Assembly (NCBI GenBank): GCA_963922775.1
Contig: CAWUJG010000002.1
Location: 1 to 64,000, forward strand
Length of the DNA stretch: 64,000 nt
Direction: 5' to 3'
Origin: JAHDDH01 sp963922775
GTDB taxonomy: Bacteria; Bacteroidota; Bacteroidia; Cytophagales; Amoebophilaceae
Below the pieces are notes generated by a model. It saw only the letters and a list, made by a program, of their open reading frames with translations, ran no database searches and was not told where the DNA came from. The position numbers were made by a program, and so were the translations under genes. Shown in pieces: positions 32,080 through 41,803 of this stretch (positions are counted from its first letter, which is position 1; every line of letters starts with the position of its first letter).

Positions 32080-34770
32080 TTGTACAAAAAGAAAATTAAA
32101 GTAGGCATATTTCTTGGAGGAAGATCAAGAGAAAAAGAAATTTCTTTTGCAGGAGGTAGAACAGTATATGATAATTTAGATAAAAATATTTTTGAACCTA
32201 TACCTATATTTATAGACAGTATAGGTAACTTTATTTTACTCCATTGGCAGTATTTATACCAAGGCACTATCCGTGATTTTTATCCAACACCAACAGAAAA
32301 GGAAAAATATTCTGTATATGTTAATGCATTAAACTCTCAATACGTTAATATAGAAGCTATTATAAAAAAAGTAGGTAAAAAAATTACACCAGAACAGTTT
32401 TCCAGCTACTTTGATACTGCCTTTTTAGTGCTGCATGGTAAGTATGGGGAAGATGGTACAATACAGGCCATGTTAGAATGGTATCAGATTCCCTACACAG
32501 GTGTTGGTATTTTGGGATCTTCATTAGGTATCAACAAAAAAATACAAAATGAATGGATGAAAAAAAACCATTTTTGTGTAACTAAAAAGTGGTTTCTATA
32601 TGAAGAAGAATGGCATACTACTTCTGATTATCAGCAGCTTTTGTCTGATATTATAGAAAAAATAGGTTTACCATTTATTGTAAAAAGTAACACACAAGGG
32701 TCATCTATTGGTATATCGGTTATACATACAAGATGTTTGAATACTTTTATACAAGCAGTAGAAAAAAGTTTTTTTTACTATAAACTGAAACCTTTAGTCT
32801 GGCAAGAATATACTGAAGATGAAAAAAAAGAATGGGTTCAATCCTTATTAGATCCTAGAAAAAGTATAGGTTTCCCGGTATATACACAAAAAAAAATTAT
32901 TTATCATCCTGAAGAACTCATCGTTTATCTTAACTATTATTGTAATCATAACCAGGATCCTATTATATTAAAAAGTATTTATAAAGAAAGTGAAGTATTG
33001 TGTGAAACTTATTTAGCTGGTAGAGAATTTTCTTGTATAGTTATTACAGATAATAAGGGGTATCCTATAGCCCTTCCTCCTACTGAAATTATACAGGAAA
33101 ATATTTTTTTTGACTATCGTGCAAAGTATATGCCTGGGTTAGTCCGTAAGCAAACACCTATGCGCATAGACTATACTACTATACAAAATATACGAGAAAT
33201 ATGCGTGTCATTATTCCGTACTTTACACTTTAATGTATGGGCAAGAATAGATGGTATAGTAACTGATAATAAGTGTATATACCTTATAGATCCTAATACT
33301 ACATCAGGTATGATGCCTTCTTCATTTTTATTTCATCAAGCGGCACATATTGGCTTAAACCCTACAGCATTTCTTAACTTAATTATTTATAATTCACTAA
33401 AAACAAGAAAAAAAGAGTATATTTATCAAAAGAAGATTCCTCAACTTATAAAAAGAATTGATAGTCATATACAGTGCAGTCAAACAGATGATATAAAAAA
33501 AATAAAAGTAGGTATATTAATAGGGGGATTTTCTGCTGAAAAGCACATTTCGCTAGAAAGTGGACGTAATGTATATCAGAAATTAGCTTCTTCTACAAAA
33601 TATATTCCTATACCTATATTATTATCAGGATCTGAAAAAGAGCATCAGCTTTTTATACTCCCTATACATTTACTACTCAAAGATCATGCAGATGATATAC
33701 ACCAGCAAGTACAAGCACAAAATCAAAAAAATAGTGAAAAAAGTATATTATCAGCAATACAGCAAGAAGCCAAAAGTATTACACAAAAGTATACAGCCCA
33801 CTTTATAGAACGGCCTCAAAGAATTACTTATAAACAATTGAAATATTGGGTACAGTTTATGTTTATTGCTTTGCATGGCAGGCCAGGTGAAGATGGTACT
33901 ATACAGCAAATATTATCTAAAGAAAATATACCTTATAATGGATCTGATCAAGCAACTTCTTTTATATGTATGGATAAGTATAAAACTAATCAGCTATTAA
34001 AAACTCAAGGTATAAAAGTGGCAGAACAGCTATGTATAGAAAAAAAACAATGGAAAAAAGATGGACAAAAATGTATATCAAAAATTGAAAAAAAATTTTC
34101 TTATCCATACATTGTAAAACCTATTGATGAGGGGTGCAGTGCAGGTGTAATATGTATTAATACACAAGAACAGTTAATTACTTATATAAAATCTACCTTT
34201 GAGCTTCCAAAAATAGATGCTAAAACCTATAGGTCAATACTTCACATGCCAGAAAATACGTATTTACCTTGTAAAAAAAGCATTTTAATAGAAGAAATGA
34301 TTACAAAAGGAAAAGCTCAAAATTTGCTAGAAATAACTGGTGGGTTATTAACCCCTATAAAAACGGATGACAAAAAAAGTATAACATATGAAATATTACC
34401 TCCTTCAGAAACTTTGGCTAACCATACTATTCTTTCTTTAGAAGAAAAGTTTTTAGCAGGAGAAGGACAAAATATTACTCCGGCTCGTTTTCATACAAAT
34501 AAAACTATTAATAAAAAGATACAAGTGCAAGTGCAGCAAACATTTAAAAGAGTAGCTCAGATACTTAACATACAAGGGTATGCCCGTATAGATGCTTTTG
34601 TAAAAATAAATACAGCAGAAGATGTAGATATTTTTATTATAGAAGTAAATACTTTACCTGCCCTTACACCTGCTACGTGTATATTTCATCAGTGTGCTTT
34701 ACAGGGTTATAAGCCTTATGAATTTCTTGATAAAATTATTCAGTATGGTTTGAAACACAAAAAAAGATAA
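32080..34770 (+). CDS. ddl: Double-length D-alanine-D-alanine ligase (two tandem Ddl units)
   Basis: At 896 residues this is twice the usual Ddl length of about 300-370. Unit one (residues 1-445) starts IKVGIFLGGRSREKEISFAGG and has LHGKYGEDGTIQ, PFIVKSNTQGSSIG, FDYRAKYMPG and a metal-site segment LIDPNTTSGMMPSS. Unit two (from about 470) starts IKVGILIGGFSAEKHISLESG and has LHGRPGEDGTIQ, PYIVKPIDEGCSAG and IEVNTLPALTPAT. Both keep ATP-grasp features; unit one has Asp-Pro-Asn where Ddl normally has Glu-Val-Asn, so its activity is less certain. The product would be D-Ala-D-Ala for peptidoglycan. The start is TTG; 12 bases separate it from the exported protein gene. Confidence 0.85.
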   Translation: MYKKKIKVGIFLGGRSREKEISFAGGRTVYDNLDKNIFEPIPIFIDSIGNFILLHWQYLYQGTIRDFYPTPTEKEKYSVYVNALNSQYVNIEAIIKKVGKKITPEQFSSYFDTAFLVLHGKYGEDGTIQAMLEWYQIPYTGVGILGSSLGINKKIQNEWMKKNHFCVTKKWFLYEEEWHTTSDYQQLLSDIIEKIGLPFIVKSNTQGSSIGISVIHTRCLNTFIQAVEKSFFYYKLKPLVWQEYTEDEKKEWVQSLLDPRKSIGFPVYTQKKIIYHPEELIVYLNYYCNHNQDPIILKSIYKESEVLCETYLAGREFSCIVITDNKGYPIALPPTEIIQENIFFDYRAKYMPGLVRKQTPMRIDYTTIQNIREICVSLFRTLHFNVWARIDGIVTDNKCIYLIDPNTTSGMMPSSFLFHQAAHIGLNPTAFLNLIIYNSLKTRKKEYIYQKKIPQLIKRIDSHIQCSQTDDIKKIKVGILIGGFSAEKHISLESGRNVYQKLASSTKYIPIPILLSGSEKEHQLFILPIHLLLKDHADDIHQQVQAQNQKNSEKSILSAIQQEAKSITQKYTAHFIERPQRITYKQLKYWVQFMFIALHGRPGEDGTIQQILSKENIPYNGSDQATSFICMDKYKTNQLLKTQGIKVAEQLCIEKKQWKKDGQKCISKIEKKFSYPYIVKPIDEGCSAGVICINTQEQLITYIKSTFELPKIDAKTYRSILHMPENTYLPCKKSILIEEMITKGKAQNLLEITGGLLTPIKTDDKKSITYEILPPSETLANHTILSLEEKFLAGEGQNITPARFHTNKTINKKIQVQVQQTFKRVAQILNIQGYARIDAFVKINTAEDVDIFIIEVNTLPALTPATCIFHQCALQGYKPYEFLDKIIQYGLKHKKR

Positions 34771-34848
34771 GGTGTTTATATGGTGGTTGATAAAAAAATA
34801 ATTATGTTTATTGACAATAATCAAAAATATGTTTATTTTTTAGCAAAA

Positions 34849-36327
34849 TTAGCCTATATAAAACCAATCTAAAGTATTTTTAGCATCGTTAAATGCAATA
34901 TGGTGATGCTTGAATTTTTCTCTTAGCCTATTAACCAAAGCATAGTTTTTGTTTTTTTTTGCCTCTTGGTAGCAAGATAATATTACAGGCATTAAATTCT
35001 CTATTTGCTTAGCAGATTTCTGTGTATATAATCCTAGAATATTTTTTAGGTAAGTACAATATGTTGTATATAATTCTTTTATAACATGTTCCTGTACATC
35101 ACTTAATGCTATTTTTTGATTTTTTATATCATTTATAATTTTTAATAATTCAAATAAGTAAGCAATTACTTGAGGTGTATTCAAATCATCATTCATAGCT
35201 TTTGCACATTTTTGGCTTAAATCCTTTACTTTATCAGCTAGTGCAGTCTGGTTTTCCGTTGTTGCTTGTTCTACCCTATGCATTGTTTGTTTTATCTTTT
35301 GAAGATACTGGTATCCATTATATAATTTGTAATACGCTTTTTGGGATGCTTGTAAAGCAGTTAAAGAGAAATTAAGTGTGCTTCTATAATGTGCTTGTAA
35401 AATAAACATACGAATAGCCATAGGTGTTAATGCAGTATTAATAAGATCTTTAATAGTATAATAATTATTTAAAGATTTGCTCATTTTTTTTTTATCTACC
35501 ATAATCATATTATTATGAATCCAATACTTTGCAGGTATTATATTCTCTGTACACATAGATTGGGCTATTTCACATTCATGATGAGGAAATAAAAGATCCA
35601 TACCCCCACCATGAATATCGAATTGTTTTCCTAAATATTTTTTGCTCATAGCTGTACATTCTACATGCCATCCTGGATATCCCTTTCCCCACGGAGAAGA
35701 CCATTGCATGATGTGCTTTTGAGGTGCTTTTTTCCATAAAGCAAAATCATAGGCATATTTTTTTTCTTTCTGCTTGTTTAATGTACGTGTTGTTTGTAGT
35801 AAATCTTCTAATACCCTTCCAGATAGTTTTCCATAAAAAAATTTTTTATGATACTTTAATACATCAAAATATACAGATCCATTTTTGATATACCCATATC
35901 CATTTTGGATTATATTTTGTATTGTATCAATTTGTTCTATAATATGACCACTGGCTTGTGGTTCTATGGTAGGGGGTAATACATTAAGCTTAGCCATATC
36001 TTCCTGGTAGCTGTGGGTAAAATATTGGGCTAAAGCCATAGGTTCTTGAGCATTTTTTTGAGCAGCAAGTATTATTTTATCTTTACCCTCATCACTATCT
36101 CTTTCTAAATGGCCTACATCAGTTATATTTCTTATATATTTTACATCATATTTTAAGTGTTTTAGATAACGGAAAATAATATCAAAAGTAATAGCACTTC
36201 TAGCATGTCCTAAATGTGCAGGGCCATATACAGTAGGTCCACATAAATACATGCTTACATATGGAGGATGAATAGGATCAAAATTTTTTTTCTCTCTTGA
36301 AAAAGAATCATATAGACATAAAGACAT
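34849..36327 (-). CDS. cysS: Cysteinyl-tRNA synthetase
   Basis: The 492-residue class I synthetase has HLGH at residues 38-41 (in YGPAHLGHARSA), the zinc ligands Cys29 in LCGPTVYG and in WHVECTAMS and HHECEIAQS, and the KMSKS motif in KKMSKSLNN. It charges tRNA-Cys. It is the only minus-strand gene between 23.4 and 56.3 kb and is divergent from the ubiquitin protease gene. A minus-7-like TATTTTTG on the minus strand (36385-36378) with a TTG 18 bases before it may be its promoter. Confidence 0.96.
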   Translation of the reverse strand: MSLCLYDSFSREKKNFDPIHPPYVSMYLCGPTVYGPAHLGHARSAITFDIIFRYLKHLKYDVKYIRNITDVGHLERDSDEGKDKIILAAQKNAQEPMALAQYFTHSYQEDMAKLNVLPPTIEPQASGHIIEQIDTIQNIIQNGYGYIKNGSVYFDVLKYHKKFFYGKLSGRVLEDLLQTTRTLNKQKEKKYAYDFALWKKAPQKHIMQWSSPWGKGYPGWHVECTAMSKKYLGKQFDIHGGGMDLLFPHHECEIAQSMCTENIIPAKYWIHNNMIMVDKKKMSKSLNNYYTIKDLINTALTPMAIRMFILQAHYRSTLNFSLTALQASQKAYYKLYNGYQYLQKIKQTMHRVEQATTENQTALADKVKDLSQKCAKAMNDDLNTPQVIAYLFELLKIINDIKNQKIALSDVQEHVIKELYTTYCTYLKNILGLYTQKSAKQIENLMPVILSCYQEAKKNKNYALVNRLREKFKHHHIAFNDAKNTLDWFYIG

Positions 36328-36391
36328 GTACGATTTGCGTTTATATTAATATTATGTTATCTTATTTTTTTTATTTTCAAAAATAAATTCA

Positions 36392-37336
36392 ATGTATAAA
36401 ATACAAAAAATATTTTTTTTAGGCATTATAAGTCTTATGATAGTGAATTCTTTTGGATGTAGTAAGTCTAATACAAAAAGAAAAACTGTTTTTGAACAAA
36501 GCCCTCCTTCTGGTATTCCAAATATAGGCAATACATGCTATCTAGCATCTGCTATGCAGTGTATAGCTAATCATAAAGATTATAGAAATATGTTTGTGAA
36601 TCCTTCAGAAGATAATAAGGATATATCAGAAAAAGGAAAAATATTAATAGAAAAAATAAGCAAAAATGAAAAAATAGAAAAAGAAGATGTACAATCATTT
36701 AAGGATGCATGTACAAGTATAAAATTATTTAAAATCTTTGAAGGTTCATCACAGCAAGACAGTGATGAATTTTTAATGAAACTATGTCAGGTATTTAATT
36801 TTAATAATAGAATAGAAATAAGAGAAGAAAAATATGATAAGAAAAGTTTCTTGTTAGGGAAAAATAACAAAGTAGGTTGTGATAAAATACGACTAAATTT
36901 AGCTGCACTAAGCTCTCGAGATCTGGGAGGGATGGTAAAGGAATTATATACAAAAAAATATGAAAGAATTATTTCAGGAAGTTCTCCTATTGATATCATA
37001 ACAAAACTAGTATCTTGTAAAAATTTATTGCCTATTCAAATTAATAGAGGAGATATATATGGAAAAAAAGATCAATGTAATATTGCCATTCCTTATAAGT
37101 TTGGTATTTCTAAAGAATGCTTTGAGGGTTCTAGTTTAAAATCTCTTTTATTTGAATTAAAATCTGTAATTGTACATTATGGATCTACTTACAATTCAGG
37201 TCATTATGTAGCCTATGTAAAAAAAGGTAGCCAGTGGTATCTTTGTAATGACTCAACAGTGACACAGGTTTCAGATGATGATGTAAAAGAAGATATAGGA
37301 AAAAATGGCTATGTCTTTTTTTATGAAAAAAAATAA
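36392..37336 (+). CDS. Ubiquitin-specific protease (USP, peptidase C19) made as a lipoprotein
   Basis: The 314-residue protein starts with a lipoprotein signal peptide (KIFFLGIISLMIVNSFG then Cys23), so the enzyme is expected on the membrane facing outward or to be released from it. The catalytic domain has the USP Cys box GIPNIGNTCYLASAMQ with Cys49 and the His box NSGHYVAYVKKGSQWYLCND with His271 and Asn286/Asp287; it ends with YVFFYEKK as USPs do. USPs remove ubiquitin from eukaryotic proteins; the substrate is host-derived since bacteria lack ubiquitin. The domain is shorter than eukaryotic USPs and the zinc ribbon Cys pairs are not visible. Such genes are reported from Amoebophilus and Cardinium. 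Confidence 0.9.
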   Translation: MYKIQKIFFLGIISLMIVNSFGCSKSNTKRKTVFEQSPPSGIPNIGNTCYLASAMQCIANHKDYRNMFVNPSEDNKDISEKGKILIEKISKNEKIEKEDVQSFKDACTSIKLFKIFEGSSQQDSDEFLMKLCQVFNFNNRIEIREEKYDKKSFLLGKNNKVGCDKIRLNLAALSSRDLGGMVKELYTKKYERIISGSSPIDIITKLVSCKNLLPIQINRGDIYGKKDQCNIAIPYKFGISKECFEGSSLKSLLFELKSVIVHYGSTYNSGHYVAYVKKGSQWYLCNDSTVTQVSDDDVKEDIGKNGYVFFYEKK

Positions 37337-37521
37337 TGCTAAAATAGACTTTTATAATATTTTGGGGTTAAAAGTATTTGACCAAATGCAAGCTAGCTAA
37401 ATGTTAAGCAAGTTTTTTAATGATTTACGGTGCTATAATTTTTTTTTAGTAAAAAATTTAACAAATTTATTTTTAGTAATAATCGTACTACTTTTGTATA
37501 AAAAAAATTACAAAAAATATT

Positions 37522-38715
37522 ATGCTAAAAATACATGACTATAATTTTAAAAAAAAAAGGGTATTGTTAAGAGCTGATCTTAATGTACCCTTAAATCATA
37601 ATCTTCAAGTAGCTGATACGCATCGTATAGAAGCTATTAAGCCTACTGTAGAAAAAATACTTCAAGATAGAGGTTCTATAATATTAATGTCACATTTAGG
37701 TAGGCCTGGAGGATGTTATGTTTCTCGCTATTCTCTAAGGCATATACTTCCTACCCTAAAAAAAATTTTAGGAACAGAAATATTATTTGCCCGAGACTGT
37801 ATTGGTTCTATTACAGAAGCCCAAGTAGCAAGGCTTAATCCTGGAGAAATATTGTTGCTAGAAAATCTCCGATTTTATTCTGGAGAACAAAAAAGAGATG
37901 TAGAATTTGCCCAATCTCTAGCTGCATTAGGTGATATATATGTTAATGAGGCCTTTGGTGTATTACATCGTAATGATAGTTCCATAACATTAGTACCCAA
38001 ATATTTTGATGTAAAAATGGTAGGTTATTTAGTAGAAAAAGAAGTAAAAAATATTCAAAGATTTTTGAATTACAATACCTCACCTGTATCCGCATTAATA
38101 GGGGGTGCTAAAGTGTCTGATAAACTAATATTGTTGGAAGCTCTATTAGACTTTGTTGACTATATTGTCATAGGTGGAGCTATGGCTTATACCTTTATAC
38201 ATGCTTCAGGTGGTTATACTGGTGCATCTCTTGTTGAAAAAGGTTATATTAACGATGCAAAAAATTTTTTGTACAAAGCCAAAGCACGTGGAGTATCTAT
38301 TACCTTACCATCCGATTCAATAGTAGCCAATAAAATTGCTATGAATGCAAAAACAACCTTAGTATCTAGCTATAAAATACCTGAAGAATGGATAGGTGTA
38401 GATATAGGTATGCATGCCATAAAAGCTTTTCAAGAAACAATATGTAAAGCACAAACTATATTATGGAATGGACCTATGGGTGTGTGTGAAATACCTGAAT
38501 TTAGCTTGGGTACACAAGCTCTAGTAAAAAAAATGGCTGAACATGCTTTACAGTATGGTGTGCTAAGCCTTGTAGGAGGAGGAGAAACAGGTGCTATTTT
38601 TCGAAAATTAGGTCTAGAAGATACGCTATCCCATCTCTCTACTGGGGGGGGGGCAATGTTGAAATATATCGAAAAAAATACACTGGTAGGGCTACAAGCC
38701 CTTAACGTTATGTAA
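37522..38715 (+). CDS. pgk: Phosphoglycerate kinase
   Basis: The 397-residue enzyme makes ATP from 1,3-bisphosphoglycerate. Conserved blocks are RADLNVPL, SHLGRPGG, LENLRFYSGE, ALIGGAKVSDK, NGPMGVCE and the C-terminal VGGGETG/STGGGAML. The last is encoded by a run of ten G, unusual in this A+T-rich sequence. TACTTTTG at 37489-37496 upstream resembles a minus-7 promoter box. It sits just before the ribosomal operon and, with eno and fba, shows that the lower half of glycolysis is kept. Confidence 0.97.
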   Translation: MLKIHDYNFKKKRVLLRADLNVPLNHNLQVADTHRIEAIKPTVEKILQDRGSIILMSHLGRPGGCYVSRYSLRHILPTLKKILGTEILFARDCIGSITEAQVARLNPGEILLLENLRFYSGEQKRDVEFAQSLAALGDIYVNEAFGVLHRNDSSITLVPKYFDVKMVGYLVEKEVKNIQRFLNYNTSPVSALIGGAKVSDKLILLEALLDFVDYIVIGGAMAYTFIHASGGYTGASLVEKGYINDAKNFLYKAKARGVSITLPSDSIVANKIAMNAKTTLVSSYKIPEEWIGVDIGMHAIKAFQETICKAQTILWNGPMGVCEIPEFSLGTQALVKKMAEHALQYGVLSLVGGGETGAIFRKLGLEDTLSHLSTGGGAMLKYIEKNTLVGLQALNVM

Positions 38716-38733
38716 TAGTATTAGCCATTATGC

Positions 38734-38764
38734 TTGTGTAAATGAAAATAATTTTATAAATTTA
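38734..38764 (+). promoter_or_regulatory. Promoter-like site for the S10-spc-alpha operon (TTG-N20-TAAATTTA)
   Basis: TTG at 38734-38736, a 20-base spacer and TAAATTTA at 38757-38764, seven of eight positions of TAnnTTTG. It lies 18 bases before rplC in the only sizeable gap ahead of the ribosomal genes. Confidence 0.35.
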
Positions 38765-38781
38765 TGCTTTAATATTTTAAA

Positions 38782-39405
38782 ATGACTGGCATTATAGGAA
38801 AAAAAATAGGTATGACCACTGTATATGATGAAGATAAAAAGCAGCTTCCATGTACAGTAGTGTCCATATCTCCTAACGTAATTACACAAATAAAAACAGA
38901 AACATCAGATGGATATAATGCTGTACAGTTAGGATATCAAGAAAAAAAAACAAAACTTACTACTAAGCCCTTATTGGGTCACTTTAAAAAAGCTAATGTA
39001 GTACCGCAGGCTAAAATTGTTGAATTCAGAGATTTTGGTTATTCATCACCCAGCTTAGGAAAAAGTATATCTGCCCAAGATATTTTTGAAGAAGGAGAAT
39101 ATGTAGATGCCATAGGGTTTTCTAAAGGTAAAGGCTTCCAGGGAGTAGTCAAAAGACATGGGTTTAGTGGTGTAGGAGGTCAGACACACGGTCAACACAA
39201 TCGAGAGCGTGCACCTGGTTCTATTGGTGGTTGTTCCTATCCTGCTCGTGTATTTAAAAATATGCGTATGGCAGGTCAAACAGGTAATAAGAGAGTAGTA
39301 ATTACTAATTTAAAAATTATTAAAATGATACCATCAGAGCATATGCTTTTGTTAAAGGGTGCAGTACCTGGGCCAAAAAATGCATATATTATTCTAAAAA
39401 AATAA
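38782..39405 (+). CDS. rplC: 50S ribosomal protein L3
   Basis: The 207-residue protein begins MTGIIGKKIGMTTVYDE and has the central GFSKGKGFQGVVKRHGFSGVGGQTHGQ loop that reaches the peptidyl transferase centre and KNMRMAGQTGNKRV. It is the first gene of the ribosomal superoperon here: rpsJ, which usually precedes it, is absent and pgk stands upstream. Confidence 0.97.
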   Translation: MTGIIGKKIGMTTVYDEDKKQLPCTVVSISPNVITQIKTETSDGYNAVQLGYQEKKTKLTTKPLLGHFKKANVVPQAKIVEFRDFGYSSPSLGKSISAQDIFEEGEYVDAIGFSKGKGFQGVVKRHGFSGVGGQTHGQHNRERAPGSIGGCSYPARVFKNMRMAGQTGNKRVVITNLKIIKMIPSEHMLLLKGAVPGPKNAYIILKK

Positions 39406-39407
39406 CT

Positions 39408-40037
39408 ATGGAACTAGAAGTATTTAAAATATCTGGAGAGTCTACGCAAAAAAAAGCAGTACTTTCTGACCAAATTTTTGTCATAGCACCTCATGAACAT
39501 GCTGTATATTTAGATGTAAAATTAATTTTAGCCAACAAAAGACAGGGTACACATAAAGCTAAAGAGCGTAATGAAATTAAAGGATCAACAAAAAAGATAA
39601 AAAAACAGAAAGGTACAGGTACAGCAAGGGCAGGAAGTATAAAATCGCCTTTATTTAGGGGTGGAGGTTGTATTTTTGGCCCAAGGGTAAATAACAATCA
39701 TGGATTTAAGATTAATAAAAAAGTAAAAAAATTAGCTAAAAAATCTGTGCTTAGCGATAAAATAAAAAAAAATAACATCCAAATTTTAGAAGATATAAAG
39801 CTTGATACCCACAAAACAAAAGCCTGTATGCAGATATTTAAGCAACTTGATTGTTTAAATAAAAAAACACTCTTTGTAACCTGCAATACAGATAAAAATT
39901 TTCTATTATCAAGTAGGAATATACAGAATGTAAAACTATTGCATGTGAATCAAATAAATACATATGACTTGTTAAATGCAGAAAAAATTTTTTTTTGTAC
40001 ACAGTCTGTTAATATACTCAATAAAAATTTAGTTTAG
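39408..40037 (+). CDS. rplD: 50S ribosomal protein L4
   Basis: The 209-residue protein has the L4 internal loop QGTHKAKERNEIKGSTKKIKKQKGTGTARAGSIKSPLFRGGG that lines the exit tunnel. The start ATG is two bases after the rplC stop. In many bacteria L4 represses its own operon; no leader structure for that is visible here. Confidence 0.96.
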   Translation: MELEVFKISGESTQKKAVLSDQIFVIAPHEHAVYLDVKLILANKRQGTHKAKERNEIKGSTKKIKKQKGTGTARAGSIKSPLFRGGGCIFGPRVNNNHGFKINKKVKKLAKKSVLSDKIKKNNIQILEDIKLDTHKTKACMQIFKQLDCLNKKTLFVTCNTDKNFLLSSRNIQNVKLLHVNQINTYDLLNAEKIFFCTQSVNILNKNLV

Positions 40038-40039
40038 CC

Positions 40040-40321
40040 ATGACAGTACTGCAAAAGCCACTTATTACAGAAAAAGCATCTAAAAATAATGACAAGGGTG
40101 TCTATTGCTTTTTGGCAAATCAGCATGCAAAAAAAATAGTCATAAAAAAAGAAATAGAATCTCTTTATAATGTAAAAGTAATAAGCATTAATACTATGAT
40201 CTATCCTATAAAAAGAATGCAGCGTTATACAAAAAAGGGCATTGTTAACAGTAAAAAATCAGGCTATAAAAAAGCAATAGTAACCTTAAAGCAAGGCGAT
40301 GTCATAGATTTTTATAATTAA
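40040..40321 (+). CDS. rplW: 50S ribosomal protein L23
   Basis: The 93-residue protein opens VLQKPLITEKASK, the L23 signature, and continues IKKEIESLYNVKVISINTM. L23 sits at the tunnel exit and docks trigger factor and SRP. It is two bases after rplD. Confidence 0.95.
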   Translation: MTVLQKPLITEKASKNNDKGVYCFLANQHAKKIVIKKEIESLYNVKVISINTMIYPIKRMQRYTKKGIVNSKKSGYKKAIVTLKQGDVIDFYN

Positions 40322-40349
40322 ATTATCTGCAATTATAAATTATTACCTT

Positions 40350-41174
40350 ATGCCACTTAAAAAAATTAAGCCAACTACACCTGGACAAAGATTTAGAATA
40401 GCGCCAAACTTTGATGCTATTACACAGAAAGCATCTGAAAAAAAGTTACTCGTCACTATGAAAAAAAGTGGGGGAAGAAATAATAGTGGTAGAATAACTA
40501 TTTCCCATAGAGGAGGAGGACATAAAAAAAAAATACGTGTAATCGATTTTCAGAGGTCAAAAAAAGATGTTTCAGCAACTGTTCGTGGTATAGAATATGA
40601 TCCTAATCGTAGTGCACATATTGCATTGTTATATTATACTGATGGCCAAAAAAGCTATATTTTAGCTCCAGAAAGTCTTAGTGTAGGAGATAGTGTTGTT
40701 GCAGGAGAAAAAGTATTGCCAGAAACAGGAAATGCAATGCCCATGAAAAATATGCCTTTAGGTACTTATATTCATAATATAGAGCTAACCCCTGGTAAGG
40801 GAGGTGCATTAGCTCGTAGTGCAGGTACTAGAGTGCAGTTAGTAGCTAAAGATGGAAAATATGTTACTATAAAGCTCCCTTCAGGAGAAATGAGAATGGT
40901 TCTTGGCAGCTGTATGGCTACTGTAGGGGTACTTTCCAATAGTGAACATATGAATATATGTTTGGGAAAAGCCGGAAGAAATAGATGGTTGGGTAGAAAG
41001 CCTAGGGTGAGAGGTGTTGCTATGAATCCTGTTGACCATCCTATGGGTGGTGGAGAAGGAAAAGCATCAGGTGGTCATCCAAGATCATTCAAAGGATTGT
41101 ATGCTAAAGGAAAAAAGACAGCAAACAATAAAAAATATGCTAAAAAATTAATTATCAGTAAAAGAAAAAAATAA
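40350..41174 (+). CDS. rplB: 50S ribosomal protein L2
   Basis: The 274-residue protein has GGRNNSGRITISHRGGGHKKKIRVIDF near the N-terminus and the C-terminal MNPVDHPMGGGEGKASGGHPRS block with the His needed for peptidyl transferase assembly. Its stop overlaps the rpsS start by one base. Confidence 0.97.
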   Translation: MPLKKIKPTTPGQRFRIAPNFDAITQKASEKKLLVTMKKSGGRNNSGRITISHRGGGHKKKIRVIDFQRSKKDVSATVRGIEYDPNRSAHIALLYYTDGQKSYILAPESLSVGDSVVAGEKVLPETGNAMPMKNMPLGTYIHNIELTPGKGGALARSAGTRVQLVAKDGKYVTIKLPSGEMRMVLGSCMATVGVLSNSEHMNICLGKAGRNRWLGRKPRVRGVAMNPVDHPMGGGEGKASGGHPRSFKGLYAKGKKTANNKKYAKKLIISKRKK

Positions 41175-41437
41175 TGTCAAGATCAATTCGTAAAGGTCCT
41201 TATATTGCACATCATCTACAAAAAAAGATCGATGATCTTAACAAAAAAAACATAAAAAAAACCATTAAAACATGGTCAAGAAGATCATATATTACCCCAG
41301 ACTTTGTAGGGCATACTTTTGCTATACATAATGGAAAAAAATTTATTCCTGTTTATGTTACGGAAAATATGGTGGGTCATAAATTAGGCGAGTTTTCTCC
41401 TACTAGAGTGTTTAAGGGTCATGTCATAAAAAAATAA
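41174..41437 (+). CDS. rpsS: 30S ribosomal protein S19
   Basis: The 87-residue protein starts MSRSIRKGPYIAHHLQKKI and has the TWSRRSYITPDFVGHTFAIHNGKKF core and the KLGEFSPTR C-terminal motif of S19, which contacts S13 in the 30S head. Confidence 0.97.
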   Translation: MSRSIRKGPYIAHHLQKKIDDLNKKNIKKTIKTWSRRSYITPDFVGHTFAIHNGKKFIPVYVTENMVGHKLGEFSPTRVFKGHVIKK

Positions 41438-41440
41438 ATT

Positions 41441-41797
41441 ATGGAAGCAATAGCAAAATTAAAAAAAGTACCCATTTCTCCTAGAAAAGTCCGTTTGGTA
41501 GCTGATATGATTCGAAAAAAAAATATAGTATATGCTTTAAACCTTTTGGATCAGACATCAAAAAAGGGAGCCCAATACCTATCTAAACTTATAAAGTCTG
41601 CTATAGCTAATTGGCACTATAAGCATGATACAGCAGCTCTTGAAAAGGATGATATGTATATAGAAGCTGTAAAAGTAGATCCAGGTAGTGTATTGAAAAG
41701 GGTTAATCCTGCTGCTCAAGGTAGGGCGAATAGAATTAGAAAGCGTACAAGTCATATTACTATTACAGTAAATGTGAATTCATATCAAAAAAAATAA
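41441..41797 (+). CDS. rplV: 50S ribosomal protein L22
   Basis: The 118-residue protein has the ISPRKVRLVADMIR N-terminal helix and the AQGRANRIRKRTSHITI tunnel hairpin. Normal length and position after rpsS. Confidence 0.96.
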   Translation: MEAIAKLKKVPISPRKVRLVADMIRKKNIVYALNLLDQTSKKGAQYLSKLIKSAIANWHYKHDTAALEKDDMYIEAVKVDPGSVLKRVNPAAQGRANRIRKRTSHITITVNVNSYQKK

Positions 41798-41803
41798 ATT
41801 TTT

